Of a DNA stretch of 64,000 nucleotides, positions 44,316 to 50,952 are shown in pieces (positions within the stretch are counted from its first letter, which is position 1; every line of letters starts with the position of its first letter). Position numbers and translations under genes: made by a program. The notes below the pieces were generated by a model. It made no database searches. It was not told the DNA's origin and was given only the letters and a program-made list of their open reading frames with translations. The stretch is from SHZI01 sp031395645 (GTDB taxonomy: Bacteria; Pseudomonadota; Gammaproteobacteria; Steroidobacterales; GCA-2729495), in contig JANNJM010000083.1 in assembly GCA_031395645.1 (NCBI GenBank), positions 1-64,000 on the forward strand, in the 5' to 3' direction.

Positions 44316-45877
44316 CTGCCCTTAAAACCCGCACGCTGGCGCTGGTACTGGGTGACCAACTGAGCCAAGTAAGCCCGGCGCTGCGCGAACTGGCGCCAGA
44401 CCGGGACGCGGTGCTGATGGTCGAAGCCCCCGGTGAGGCCACGCACGTGTGGAGTCACAAGGCGCGTATCGCGCTCTTCCTGTCTGCCATGCGACACTTT
44501 CGCGATGAGTTGCGCGAGCGCGGACTCACCGTGCACTACATCGCGCTGGATGACAGCGCCTGCGCCGACCTGCCAGGGCGCCTGCGCGAGCAATTGCAGG
44601 CATTGCAGCCCCAGACGCTGTCCATGCTCGAAGCCGGCGAGTGGCGCTTGCAGCAGGATATCGCTGCGGTGGCTATTGAGACCGGTACCGAATTGCGAGT
44701 GCTCGCAGACACCCACTTCATGTGCTCCCGCGCCGGCTTCGCGCGCTGGGCCGGCAAGTACGCACGGCAGCTACGTATGGAGTTCTTCTACCGCGAGATG
44801 CGCCGCGAGCATCGCGTGCTAATCGATGCGCAGGGCCAACCCGAAGGTGGCCAGTGGAACTTCGATGCCGAGAATCGCAAAGCCTACCCGAAGGCCGGGC
44901 CGGGGCCGATCCCACCGCCCGAGTCTTTCGAGCCCGACGCGATCACGCGCCAGGTGTTCGCGGAGGTGCAGCAACGCTTTGCCGGGCACCCCGGCGCGCT
45001 CGATCGCTTCGCATGGCCAGTGAACCGTTCGCAGGCACTGCTCGCATTGCACACCTTCATCGAGACGCGGCTGGTGCAGTTCGGTGACTACGAAGACGCG
45101 ATGTGGGCGGCCACGCCTTTCGGCTGGCATTCGTTGCTCTCGACCAGCCTGAATCTGCACCTGCTCGACCCGCGCGAGGTGATCGCCGCCGCCGAGGGCG
45201 CGTATCGCGATGGCAAGGCGCCGCTGGCGGGCGTCGAGGGCTTCATCCGCCAGGTGCTGGGCTGGCGCGAGTTCATTCACGGTGTGTACTGGCTCGACAT
45301 GCCGGGTATGGCGCAGGCGAATCATCTGCAGCACCACCGAGCGCTGCCCGCCTGGTACTGGAGTGGCGACACGCAGATGGCCTGCGCGCGCGACGCTGTC
45401 GGTCAGACGCTTCGGTACGGCTACGCGCACCACATTCAGCGCCTGATGGTCATCGGCCTGTTTGCACTGCTGGCCGAGGTCGAGCCCAGGCAAGTCAGCG
45501 ACTGGTTCCTCGCGGTGTATGTGGACGCCATCGAATGGGCTGAGTTGCCCAACGTGATGGGCATGGCGCTGTATGCCGACGCCGGCCGCTTCACGAGCAA
45601 GCCCTATGTGGCCTCAGGAGCGTACCTCCAGCGCATGAGTAACCACTGTGGCGGCTGCGTGTATGCACCGACGCCGAAAGCCGGGGCGAAGAGCGGCAAA
45701 CCTGCCTGCCCGTTCACGGTGCTGTACTGGAATTTCCTGGACAAGCACGAACGCGAACTCGCCGCGAACCCGCGCACCATGCTGATGGCGAAGAGCGTCG
45801 CCCGGCTCGATGCCGAAAGCCGTGCGCGCCTGCGTGCCGAGGCGCAGAGCCTGCTGGCGCGCGTGGATACGCTGTAG
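44312..45877 (+). CDS. Iron-sulfur cryptochrome/photolyase (FeS-BCP, PhrB type)
   Basis: This 521-aa flavoprotein belongs to the FeS-BCP group, of which Agrobacterium PhrB repairs 6-4 photoproducts in light. The N-terminal Rossmann-like domain starts RTLALVLGDQLSQ; the helical FAD domain contains GYAHHIQRLMVIG and MGMALYADAGRFTSKPY. Cys358, Cys446, Cys449 and Cys466 match the spacing of the 4Fe-4S ligands. An in-frame ATG at 44198 would add 38 residues, but that stretch is out-of-frame DUF2256 coding sequence. The ATGA overlap fixes the start at 44312. Confidence 0.94.
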   Translation: MTALKTRTLALVLGDQLSQVSPALRELAPDRDAVLMVEAPGEATHVWSHKARIALFLSAMRHFRDELRERGLTVHYIALDDSACADLPGRLREQLQALQPQTLSMLEAGEWRLQQDIAAVAIETGTELRVLADTHFMCSRAGFARWAGKYARQLRMEFFYREMRREHRVLIDAQGQPEGGQWNFDAENRKAYPKAGPGPIPPPESFEPDAITRQVFAEVQQRFAGHPGALDRFAWPVNRSQALLALHTFIETRLVQFGDYEDAMWAATPFGWHSLLSTSLNLHLLDPREVIAAAEGAYRDGKAPLAGVEGFIRQVLGWREFIHGVYWLDMPGMAQANHLQHHRALPAWYWSGDTQMACARDAVGQTLRYGYAHHIQRLMVIGLFALLAEVEPRQVSDWFLAVYVDAIEWAELPNVMGMALYADAGRFTSKPYVASGAYLQRMSNHCGGCVYAPTPKAGAKSGKPACPFTVLYWNFLDKHERELAANPRTMLMAKSVARLDAESRARLRAEAQSLLARVDTL

Positions 45878-46006
45878 CGCGGGCTCGTTGCTGTTCTCGA
45901 CGCCCATTGGCTTTCTGAATTGCTGTAACAGGAATAATGGGATGGAGTGTTGAAACGAAACAGTACAGAATTCAGGAAGAATGTGACTACAAACCAGGAG
46001 ATCGCC

Positions 46007-46501
46007 ATGAAGACCAGGAGCGCCAGGAGTCCTTCGATCAATATCGGCATCAGCGCCAGCGAGCGCGCAAAAATAGCCCAGGGCCTTTCAGCGTTGCTGG
46101 CCGACAGCTACACCTTGTACCTGATGACACATAATTTTCACTGGAATGTCACGGGACCGCATTTCAACAGCCTGCATCAGATGTTCATGACTCAGTACAC
46201 CGAGCAGTGGACGGCGCTCGATATCATCGCCGAGCGGATCCGCGCACTGGGTCATCCGGCACCCGGAACCTACCAGGAGTTCGTCAAGCTGGCCTCGATC
46301 AAGGAGGTTGCAGGGGTGCCCGACGCAACCGACATGGTTCGCCATCTCGTTTCTGCCCAGGAAGCCACGGCGCGCACCGCACGCGAACTGTTCAAGCGGG
46401 TGGAAGCCGCGAACGACCAGCCGACGGCCGATCTGCTGACCCAGCGGCTGGATGTCCACGAGAAAACCGCCTGGATGCTACGCAGCCTGCTTGAGGATTG
46501 A
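46007..46501 (+). CDS. dps: Dps/ferritin-like DNA-protection protein
   Basis: This 164-aa protein forms dodecameric shells that oxidise and store iron and shield DNA. The ferroxidase motif is intact: NFHWNVTGPHFNSLHQMFM and TALDIIAERIRALGHPAPG give the His, His, Asp, Glu set. The N-terminus is basic (KTRSARSPSI). The ATG at 46007 follows CAGGAG; an in-frame ATG at 45947 adds 20 weakly supported residues. The 129 bases upstream hold no gene, and the 158 bases after the stop are empty. Confidence 0.92.
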   Translation: MKTRSARSPSINIGISASERAKIAQGLSALLADSYTLYLMTHNFHWNVTGPHFNSLHQMFMTQYTEQWTALDIIAERIRALGHPAPGTYQEFVKLASIKEVAGVPDATDMVRHLVSAQEATARTARELFKRVEAANDQPTADLLTQRLDVHEKTAWMLRSLLED

Positions 46502-46659
46502 GCGGATCAAGCGCGGCCTGAGCAGATCCCGCCGCAGGCCCTGGCCTGCCAAGTGATTTTCGGAACGGCGGATTGCGGAGGCCTACAGCTCGATCAGCGC
46601 TGGCGGGAAGAGGGGGGAGAGCGCGTCCGGTCCCACCGCGGCTTGCCGTTCCTGGCCCC

Positions 46660-47697
46660 TCAGCGCCTGGACAGCTTGGGATGGTCGCCGGAGCGCTTCC
46701 AGCTGGCGCGGTAGTCGGTGGCCACGCCGCGGCCCGCGGGCCGATAGGGCACCTGCGTCGTCGTCTCGTACCCGCCCCATTGCTGGCCTGCGGGTGACTG
46801 GCGCCAGGCCTGGTACTCGGCCGAACTCTCCTGCAGGGACTTCAGCGGGTGATCGTCCCAGGCCACGTGCGGCGTCGGCACGTCGAAGGGCGCGCCGTCG
46901 AGGTAGGCGCCGCAGAGCTTGCGGGCCTCGGGGTAGGGCCGCGGCGGCCAGGGAAAGCCCATCGGTGCGTCGGTGTGGACCAGTATCAGCGCGCCCGAGC
47001 GGGAGACGAAGGGTGCGTGGTACCACTCCTGCGGATGGCCGACGACGCTCCCGATGCCCATCTGGCCCTCGTTGACGAGGAAGCAATCCCCCTGCAGCAG
47101 GATGATTTCCTCCCAGCACTCGTGATGCACGTGCTCCGCGTCGGCCATCATCTGGGGCTCGATGTACTGGAAGCGGAGGTAGCCGCCCGGGCCGCCGTCA
47201 AAGCCCTCGTCGTGGGGATGCGGGACCGGATCGGGCTGACGCAGCGACTTGTGCATGACGCCGTGGGCGCCGGGGATGCTGGGCGTCCAGGGCTTTTCCC
47301 AGCTCCTGGTGGTCCGATTGCGCGTCACCGGGTACGAGAACGCCGGGATATTGGGATTCCAGAACGCCAGTGCAAGGGCCCCGGCGGTGGACGTGACCTC
47401 GCCACCACCGCAGAGCTGCGGGACGTGGATATAGCCGCTGCTGCCCACGCCGTCGCCGTTGAGCGTCAGGTCCCCCCGCAGAATGAAGAATTCCAGCGAG
47501 GCCTCGCGGGCATCCGTGCGCGCCCGCCATCCCGGTGGAAGCTCCACGACAAACGTGTGGGACTCGGTGCGTGGATCGCGGCTCATCAGGGCACCGGACA
47601 CGCCGCCCAGCGGGTCGGGCCCCCGGAGTGGGGTTCGAGGCAGGCCCAGGAAGTTGTAGAAGGCTGGTTCGTCGCGTCGCCAGTGTTCGACGGTCAT
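46660..47697 (-). CDS. Two-domain cupin protein of unknown function
   Basis: This 345-aa protein has two cupin-like halves. The first has ESHTFVVELPPGW, LEFFILRGDLTLNGDG; the second has EHVHHECWEEIILLQGD and the closing WYHAPFVSRSGALILVHTD, with His residues fit for one metal site. The ATG at 47697 is preceded by GAGGA; residues further upstream in the frame are antisense to regulator and transposon remnants. It is transcribed away from the regulator/Mo-hydroxylase cluster and is likely part of it. Dioxygenase or isomerase roles are possible. Confidence 0.82.
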   Translation of the reverse strand: MTVEHWRRDEPAFYNFLGLPRTPLRGPDPLGGVSGALMSRDPRTESHTFVVELPPGWRARTDAREASLEFFILRGDLTLNGDGVGSSGYIHVPQLCGGGEVTSTAGALALAFWNPNIPAFSYPVTRNRTTRSWEKPWTPSIPGAHGVMHKSLRQPDPVPHPHDEGFDGGPGGYLRFQYIEPQMMADAEHVHHECWEEIILLQGDCFLVNEGQMGIGSVVGHPQEWYHAPFVSRSGALILVHTDAPMGFPWPPRPYPEARKLCGAYLDGAPFDVPTPHVAWDDHPLKSLQESSAEYQAWRQSPAGQQWGGYETTTQVPYRPAGRGVATDYRASWKRSGDHPKLSRR

Positions 47698-47745
47698 CGG
47701 GCTTTCCTCGGGGTGCGATCGGTGCCTGTAGGGGTGGGCAGGCAG

Positions 47746-47909
47746 GCGCCTGAGTGTACCTTTCTCGGCTATCCGCGTCCGGAAGCAACTCGTGGGGGGG
47801 TGGCTCCAGGTGGGGCACAGAAAGACCAGCTTTGTTTCGATGGCGACAGTGGTGGTCCCGATCGGCGCCAAAACACGGCGTCGCGGCGAAGCTGCGCACC
47901 TAGTCGGCC
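47746..47909 (+). pseudogene. 5' fragment of a third winged-helix regulator gene, with its promoter region
   Basis: This stretch is an imperfect direct copy of 48348-48510, the promoter and first codons of the regulator at 48412. Shared landmarks are CTGAGTG, CTTTCTCGGCTAT, and the coding segment: MATVVVPIGAKTRRR here against MAPVAVPIGARPRRG there. Reading frame is kept from a GTG at 47810. The copy ends abruptly at ~47909, where IS91-type sequence begins. It lies upstream of and divergent from the two-cupin gene. Confidence 0.75.
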
Positions 47910-48230
47910 GGCCGGGCGCCACCGGGCGATGGGCTGGGCCCAACGGCTGCAGCGGGTCTTCAAGCTCGACCTCAGCCCGCGCGCATCGCCCGCCACCTGG
48001 AGCGGCGCGGCCTGCTGGTCCGGGACGCCGAGTCGAGTCACCTGACCCGCGCATCGGGCGAGGACGCGGCACTGGAGATTCTGCAGGGCCACTCGATCAC
48101 CTACCGGATCGCCGTGGGCCCGCACGAGGGCCGCAAAGCCTTCACGCTGCAGACGGTGCCGCCGGTCGAGCGCACCACGAAGCCGTTTCCGGCCACGCAC
48201 GCCGGCCTCTCCCTGCACGCCGGCGTGGCG
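47906..48230 (+). mobile_element. Scrambled IS91-family transposase remnant
   Basis: Two transposase pieces are joined in the wrong order. The first (about 47906-47974; CHRAMGWAQRLQRVFKLDL when read in the transposase frame) corresponds to 24044-24113 of the other relic, near the 3' end. The second (47975-48230; ARIARHLERRGLLVRDAESS to LSLHAGVAV) corresponds to 23661-23915, in the middle. No full frame survives. It interrupts the truncated regulator copy and probably caused its loss. Confidence 0.78.
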
Positions 48231-48347
48231 GTGCGGGGCGGCAATAAGAAAACCGTTCCATGTGGAGAGCCCGGTTGAAGGCGGGGTGTCGGTCATGGCG
48301 ACCATTCGCTTGATCCGGTCGCGGGCCTACTACCGAGTGCGCTGACG

Positions 48348-48510
48348 CGCACCTGAGTGCAGCTTTCTCGGCTATTCTCGTCCTGCGACAGTCAATGCGG
48401 GGTAGCCCCGGATGCGGGACAAGAAGAACAGCGTAGCGTCGATGGCACCAGTGGCCGTCCCGATCGGCGCCCGCCCCCGGCGGGGCAGCGATAGCCCGCA
48501 CCTCGTTGGC
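48348..48510 (+). repeat. Second copy of the duplicated regulator promoter/5' region
   Basis: This intact copy of the 47746-47909 repeat covers the upstream region and first ~33 codons of the regulator gene. Conservation in the non-coding part centres on CTTTCTCGGCTAT (48363-48375), which could be the promoter or operator, while the coding part keeps frame with conservative changes. Confidence 0.7.
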
Positions 48511-49095
48511 GACCGTAACGCCGCGGCGCTGACCCGGCTCGAGATGGGCGTGCTGCGGGTCCAGGAAGCATTCGCGAGCTGGGTGGTCGAGTTGCACAAG
48601 CACTGCGCCGGTGGCCGGCTCAATTTTCATGACATCGCCCTGTTGCACTGCGTGCGTCTCCGGGGCGGGACCCCGACCCTCTCAGACATGCTCGTGTTCC
48701 TGCACCGCATGGACCTTTCCGCCCTCCAGTACAGCTTCCGGAAGCTGGAGAAGCTGGGCCTGGTGCGCCGCGTGCGGGGCGCGGTGCGCCGCGAAGTGGC
48801 CTACGACGTCACCGAGCAGGGCCGCGAGCTCACCACTAAGTACGCCCGGCTGCGCCACGAGATGCTCGTGCACCTGATCGGCGACATCGTGGACATGGAC
48901 GAGTCCATGCACGCAGCGGCTGCCGTGCTGGAGCGCCTCGTGGGGATCTACGACCAGGCGACCCAGTCCATCCTGAACGAGCGACTGATGGCGACCAGCA
49001 GTACCTACGCCATGGAACAGCGACCGCCAGCCACGACGCGCAAGCCGGCCCGTCGTAAGACCGACCGGGTTGGCCGGGACGAACCGGAACGATGA
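48412..49095 (+). CDS. Winged-helix (MarR-like) transcriptional regulator 1
   Basis: This 227-aa protein has a winged-helix core around residues 60-130: LHCVRLRGGTPTLSDMLVFL, LSALQYSFRKLEKLGLVRRV and REVAYDVTEQGRELT, followed by a dimerization helix with AAAVLERLVGIYDQATQSIL. The basic tail (TTRKPARRKTDRVGR) is unusual. It is a close paralog of the regulator at 50129. The start is uncertain: ATG at 48412 or at 48442 (MAPVAVPIG), both frames conserved in the truncated copy upstream. It probably controls the neighbouring catabolic genes. Confidence 0.85.
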   Translation: MRDKKNSVASMAPVAVPIGARPRRGSDSPHLVGDRNAAALTRLEMGVLRVQEAFASWVVELHKHCAGGRLNFHDIALLHCVRLRGGTPTLSDMLVFLHRMDLSALQYSFRKLEKLGLVRRVRGAVRREVAYDVTEQGRELTTKYARLRHEMLVHLIGDIVDMDESMHAAAAVLERLVGIYDQATQSILNERLMATSSTYAMEQRPPATTRKPARRKTDRVGRDEPER

Positions 49096-49195
49096 TCGAT
49101 TACTGTCGACTAAACTCCTGGGTTTTATCGAGGTTCGCTTCAGGCGGCGGGTCGTGCTAACCCTGTTGTCCCTGGTAACTATATGGAGTCTGCCG

Positions 49196-49705
49196 ATGGA
49201 CACTTCCGGTAGCCGACGTGATTTCCTGACCGGCGTCGCCGTCGCCCCGCTGGCCGGGGCCGCGACTCTCGCGGCGGCGGCCTCGGCCGGTGCGACCGGT
49301 CCGGATACCGCCGTGGCCCTGGCCTTCGACCGGATGGTCCAGGCGCTCAGCGACGGCAAGCTGGAGGCTTTCTACGGTGCCATGCACGAGCGCTTCCAGA
49401 TGATCGACGAAGACTCTCCCTGGCGGATGTCCAAGACCGCTTTTAAGGAGCACATCAGTTTCCACATTGGTGGGGTCTGGGATTCCTTCGCCTGGTTGCC
49501 GGTCTCCACCACGGCCCGGGCCTTCGGCAGGACAGGTGTGGTGGCCGGTACCGCCATGTTCCGCGGAAAACCGAAGGACGCCGGTTTTCGCCTGCGGCCA
49601 CTGCTGTTCAGTCAGGCCTGGGTGCAGGCCGACGCTGGATGGCAACTGCTGAACTGGCACCAGAGTCCGATCGTCGGCCTTGTCTCCCGCGCATCACCGA
49701 CGTGA
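49196..49705 (+). CDS. NTF2/SnoaL-like protein with Tat signal
   Basis: This 169-aa protein starts MDTSGSRRDFLTGVAVAPLA, a twin-arginine signal with a hydrophobic, Ala-rich h-region cut around residue 35. The mature part is a SnoaL/NTF2-like alpha+beta domain (ALAFDRMVQALSDGKLEAFY, HERFQMIDEDSPWRMSKTAF). A Tat signal suggests export folded, perhaps with a ligand. The next gene encodes a cytosolic paralog sharing GKPKxxGFRLR. GGAG lies seven bases before the ATG. Confidence 0.82.
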   Translation: MDTSGSRRDFLTGVAVAPLAGAATLAAAASAGATGPDTAVALAFDRMVQALSDGKLEAFYGAMHERFQMIDEDSPWRMSKTAFKEHISFHIGGVWDSFAWLPVSTTARAFGRTGVVAGTAMFRGKPKDAGFRLRPLLFSQAWVQADAGWQLLNWHQSPIVGLVSRASPT

Positions 49706-49718
49706 AAGGGGCGAAACG

Positions 49719-50132
49719 ATGAACACGAGCACGCTTGAGGCAGAATTTCGGCAAGGCTTTGGCTGGTACTGGAACCAGGGCACTTTGCAGCAGTTTCTGG
49801 CTTTCATCGACGAACGCTGCGTCATTATTGACGACGACGTGCCCTTTCCGATGGACAAGGCCCAGTTCAGTGATCACCTGCAGTTCCGGCGGAGCCACTG
49901 GGAGTCCGTGAGCTGGATTCCGTACGACACCTTGTTCGAGGTAGCCGGCGACACCGGTATTGTCAGCACGGCCTTCACCCTCCGTGGCAAGCCCAAGGGC
50001 AGCGGCTTCCGCCTGCGGCACGGCCTAGCGACGGTCATCTGTCACCACGACAGTGCGACCGGAGGCTGGCGGACCGTGGGCATCACCATGGATCCGATCC
50101 AGGGCCATATCGAGGGGGCGTCGCCGGCATGA
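49719..50132 (+). CDS. NTF2/SnoaL-like protein, cytosolic paralog
   Basis: This 137-aa protein resembles the mature part of its neighbour (FGWYWNQGTLQQFLAFIDER, IIDDDVPFPMDKAQFSDHL, RGKPKGSGFRLR) but has no signal peptide. SnoaL-like folds include isomerases, dehydratases and ligand binders; the activity is unknown. The ATG at 49719 has AAGGGGCG upstream, while an in-frame start at 49680 would overlap the preceding gene's end. It overlaps the next regulator by 4 bases (ATGA). Confidence 0.82.
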   Translation: MNTSTLEAEFRQGFGWYWNQGTLQQFLAFIDERCVIIDDDVPFPMDKAQFSDHLQFRRSHWESVSWIPYDTLFEVAGDTGIVSTAFTLRGKPKGSGFRLRHGLATVICHHDSATGGWRTVGITMDPIQGHIEGASPA

Positions 50133-50749
50133 ACCGCATCAGGACGGAAGAACCGGGGATGGCCGAGGGCTCCCGCGCGGACGGTAGCGGCTCCAGTCGG
50201 GGCTACATGTCCGGCACCACCCTGGCGGGCACTCTGACCAGGCTCGAGATGGGCGTGATACGCGCGAATGAGGCGCTCGCCGGCTGGGCCGTTGAGGCCC
50301 ACAAGCAGCTCGGTGACGAGCAGCTCGACTGGCAGGAAACGGCGGTACTGCACTGTGTCCGGCTGCGGGGGGAGAATCCTACGCTGGCGGAACTACTGGT
50401 GTTCCTGCATCGGCATGACCTCGCGGCACTCCAGTACTGCCTGCGCAAGCTCGAGCGCCACGGGCTCATCCGGCGCAGTCGCGGGGCATCGGGCCGGGAG
50501 ATCGCCTTTTCCATGACGGAGAAGGGCCGGGCGCTCACCGACTCCTTCGTGGACATTCGCCAGGAGCTGCTCGTCGAGCTCTGCAGCCACGTCCGGGGCA
50601 TGCACGAAACCATCGCGGCCGCTGCCGGGGCCCTGGAACGGCTCATCGGCATCTACGACCAGGCTACCCAGTCGGTGCTAAACCGGCGGATTACCGAAAG
50701 CGGTGGGGCCTCGCCGCCACGTCGCCCCCGTCGCACCCGGAAATCCTGA
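50129..50749 (+). CDS. Winged-helix (MarR-like) transcriptional regulator 2
   Basis: This 206-aa protein is a clear paralog of the regulator at 48412: LTRLEMGVIRANEALAGW, LHCVRLRGENPTLAELLVFL, LAALQYCLRKLERHGLIRRS and LERLIGIYDQATQSVLNRRI all align. It is coupled to the preceding NTF2-like gene by an ATGA overlap. The gene lies 203 bases before the molybdenum hydroxylase operon, with a palindrome in between that is a reasonable binding site. Confidence 0.87.
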   Translation: MNRIRTEEPGMAEGSRADGSGSSRGYMSGTTLAGTLTRLEMGVIRANEALAGWAVEAHKQLGDEQLDWQETAVLHCVRLRGENPTLAELLVFLHRHDLAALQYCLRKLERHGLIRRSRGASGREIAFSMTEKGRALTDSFVDIRQELLVELCSHVRGMHETIAAAAGALERLIGIYDQATQSVLNRRITESGGASPPRRPRRTRKS

Positions 50750-50835
50750 CTGCCAGTCCCGCGCTCAACAGCCGGGGTCGCGGCTCGTTTGCCGCCCGGC
50801 CGATGCTCTCGACGGGAAAATAGCAGATGTTTTGT

Positions 50836-50849
50836 CGGTGTAAACACCG
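50836..50849. promoter_or_regulatory. Palindrome upstream of the Mo-hydroxylase operon, candidate operator
   Basis: CGGTGT-AA-ACACCG is a perfect inverted repeat with 6-base arms, 103 bases before the large-subunit ATG. TTGTCG just before it (50832-50837) could be a -35, placing the palindrome in the promoter spacer. The rest of the 203-base gap holds no gene. Binding by either winged-helix regulator is a guess. Confidence 0.4.
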
Positions 50850-50952
50850 GTGAGATGTTCAGGTTCTGCCACCGATTACTGCATGATTCGCGTCCCTTCA
50901 CCCTACCGTGTTATCTGTTTCGCCCACAGTGGGACCAGCCCACGGGGACGCA

